Below are positions 5,911 to 8,900 of a stretch of 8,900 nt of DNA, one piece after another (within the stretch, counting starts at the first letter, position 1; each line of letters starts with the position of its first letter). The notes beneath the pieces were generated by a model, which was not told the origin of the DNA, did no database searches, and saw only the letters and a program-made list of their open reading frames with translations. The stretch is from contig DHWF01000020.1 of the NCBI GenBank assembly GCA_002413045.1, forward strand, positions 1 through 8,900. Direction: 5' to 3'. The translations under genes and the position numbers were made by a program. The stretch is from Chloroflexi bacterium UBA5189. GTDB taxonomy: Bacteria > Chloroflexota > Limnocylindria > Limnocylindrales > CSP1-4.

Positions 5911-7383
5911 TCAGCCTAGCACCCGCCGTTCAGGCTGGATCGGGACCGCCACGGGCGCGCGAGCGGCGTCCCGCGGTTCGCCCGATCCACGACCGTCACC
6001 ACCGAGCGTTGCCGTGAGGGCGTCGCGCAGGTTCGCCACCGGGACGAGGCGCATGCCCGGGACGTCCCCCGCAAAGGCGTTCCTGCCTGCCGGCACGATC
6101 GCCGTATCGAAACCGAGGCGCGCGGCCTCGCGCAGGCGCCGATCGATGCCCGCGACCGGCCGCAGCTCGCCGAGCAGCCCGACCTCGCCGACGGCGACGG
6201 TGCGGCGGTCGATCGGGCGATCGCGCAGCGAGGAGGCGAGGGCGAGCGCCACGGCGAGATCGAGGCCGGGCTCCGACACGGTCAGGCCGCCGGCGAGATT
6301 CGCGTAGACGTCCTGGGTGCCGAGGCTCACGCCCGCGCGCCGGCCGAGCACCGCCAGGAGGAGCGCGAGCCGGGTCGGGTCGATGCCCGAGGCGCGCCGG
6401 GCCGGCGTCGAATAGCCGGCCGGCGAGACGAGCGCCTGGACCTCGACGAGCAGCGGCCGGCTGCCCTCGAGGGTCGCACCGACGACGCTGCCGGACGCGG
6501 CCCCCTCGTGGTCGGCGAGGAACGCGCGGCCGGGGTCGGCGACCTCGCGCAGCCCGTCCTCGGCCATCTCGAACACGCCGAGCTCGTCGGTGGAGCCGAA
6601 CCGGTTCTTGGAGGCGCGGACCAGCCGCATCACGCCACCGCGCTCGCCGCCGAGGTCGATCACGGCGTCGACGAGGTGCTCGAGGGTCTTCGGGCCGGCG
6701 ATCGAGCCGTCCTTGGTCACGTGCCCGACCAGCACGACCGCGATGCCGTCGCCCTTGGCGAGGTCCATCAGCCGGAGCGCCGACTCGCGCACCTGGCCGA
6801 CGCTGCCGGCCGGCCCATCGAGCTCGTCGACGGTCATCGTCTGGATCGAGTCGACGACCACGAGCGCCGGCCGTCGGGCCCGTGCCGCTTCGATGATCGC
6901 GCCGACCTCGCTCGTGGCGAGCACGGCCACGGCGTCCGACGCGGCGCCCGAGCCGAGGCCCAGTCGCGCGGCGCGCAGGCGAACCTGGCCGGCCGATTCC
7001 TCGCCGGTCGCGTACAGGACGCCCGCGCCCTGCGTCGCGACGCCGCCCGCGACCTGGAGCAGCAGCGTCGACTTGCCGACGCCCGGCTCACCCCCGATCA
7101 GCAGCAGCGACCCCGGCACGATCCCGCCGCCGAGGACCCGGTCGAGCTCCGCGAGCCCGGTGCGAAGACGATCGGTCGGGCCATCGGCGGGCGCCGAGAG
7201 CGCGACCGGTTGCGGCCCCGTGCCGGCACTCCCGCGAGTGACGCCACGGGACGGGCGTTGTCGCGCGGTCACGACCGTCTCGACGAGGGTGTTCCACGCC
7301 GCGCACGAGCGGCACTGACCCTCCCACCGCGCGTAGTCGGCGCCACACGCCTGGCAGATGAACCGGCTCTGGGCCCGGGCCAT
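5911..7383 (-). CDS. radA: DNA repair/recombination ATPase RadA (Sms)
   Basis: RadA is a RecA-like, DnaB-related motor that processes branched recombination intermediates and extends heteroduplex DNA. The protein has 490 residues (E. coli 460). In order: an N-terminal four-cysteine zinc finger (C10-x2-C13 and C24-x2-C27), the RecA-type ATPase with Walker A GGEPGVGKST (97-106) and Walker B ALVVVDSIQT (173-182), the RadA-specific KNRFG motif (259-263), and a C-terminal Lon-protease-like domain (about 300-455). The last 30 or so residues are a nonconserved tail. The ATG at 7383 puts the zinc finger immediately after a short lead (MARAQSRFICQACG), typical for the family. The open frame continues upstream into clpC, but that part has no RadA similarity. 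Start codon is 8 nt after the clpC stop; AGG about 8 nt upstream lies in the clpC stop region, so the two are likely co-translated. radA following clpC is a common order in Gram-positive-type genomes. Confidence 0.97.
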   Translation of the reverse strand: MARAQSRFICQACGADYARWEGQCRSCAAWNTLVETVVTARQRPSRGVTRGSAGTGPQPVALSAPADGPTDRLRTGLAELDRVLGGGIVPGSLLLIGGEPGVGKSTLLLQVAGGVATQGAGVLYATGEESAGQVRLRAARLGLGSGAASDAVAVLATSEVGAIIEAARARRPALVVVDSIQTMTVDELDGPAGSVGQVRESALRLMDLAKGDGIAVVLVGHVTKDGSIAGPKTLEHLVDAVIDLGGERGGVMRLVRASKNRFGSTDELGVFEMAEDGLREVADPGRAFLADHEGAASGSVVGATLEGSRPLLVEVQALVSPAGYSTPARRASGIDPTRLALLLAVLGRRAGVSLGTQDVYANLAGGLTVSEPGLDLAVALALASSLRDRPIDRRTVAVGEVGLLGELRPVAGIDRRLREAARLGFDTAIVPAGRNAFAGDVPGMRLVPVANLRDALTATLGGDGRGSGEPRDAARAPVAVPIQPERRVLG

Positions 7384-7391
7384 GCGGGTGC

Positions 7392-8900
<1,509 letters not shown>

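Noticed and set aside
4137..6017. 626-residue plus-strand open frame
   Set aside because: It is antisense to ispDF, yacL and the radA end, has no recognisable domain, and is rich in Arg/Asp/His as expected for shadow frames in GC-rich DNA. The minus-strand proteins are conserved throughout.

Overview
This is a GC-rich bacterial chromosome segment of conserved housekeeping genes, almost all read from the minus strand. In the direction of transcription (high to low coordinate) the order is clpC (5' end outside the window), radA, a YacL-type membrane PIN/TRAM protein, a fused ispDF, cysS, rlmB, tRNA-Thr(UGU), tRNA-Thr(GGU) and the start of tuf (rest outside the window). It matches the clpC-radA-(disA)-yacL-ispD-ispF-cysS-rlmB order known from Firmicutes and related phyla, but without disA, gltX, cysE, mrnC or yacP. 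High GC content, the YacL homologue, the IspDF fusion and the EF-Tu N-terminus suggest a Chloroflexota-like organism. An actinobacterium is less likely, and the assignment is inference.

Layout: 8900-5911 holds protein quality control and DNA repair (ClpC unfoldase C-terminal half, RadA recombination ATPase), 8 nt apart. A 79-nt gap follows, then a tight run at 5831-550: yacL, 4-nt gap, ispDF, ATGA overlap, cysS, ATGA overlap, rlmB. This run links a membrane PIN nuclease, isoprenoid precursor synthesis (MEP pathway), cysteine charging of tRNA and 23S rRNA methylation, and is probably one transcript. A separate unit begins in the 87 nt after rlmB: a good sigma70-type promoter, two threonine tRNAs with encoded CCA, a strong leader stem-loop and tuf. 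These supply the tRNA and the factor that delivers it to the ribosome.

I see no mobile element, CRISPR array, phage gene or defence system, and no gene-free stretch over 300 bases. The departures from the ordinary are: an RlmB with a roughly 235-residue Gly/Arg/Pro-rich N-terminal extension and a Lys/Ala-rich C-terminal tail; an IspF domain whose usual C-terminal nucleotide/metal-binding motif is altered; the absence of disA from its usual slot; and a long, nearly perfect hairpin just upstream of tuf.
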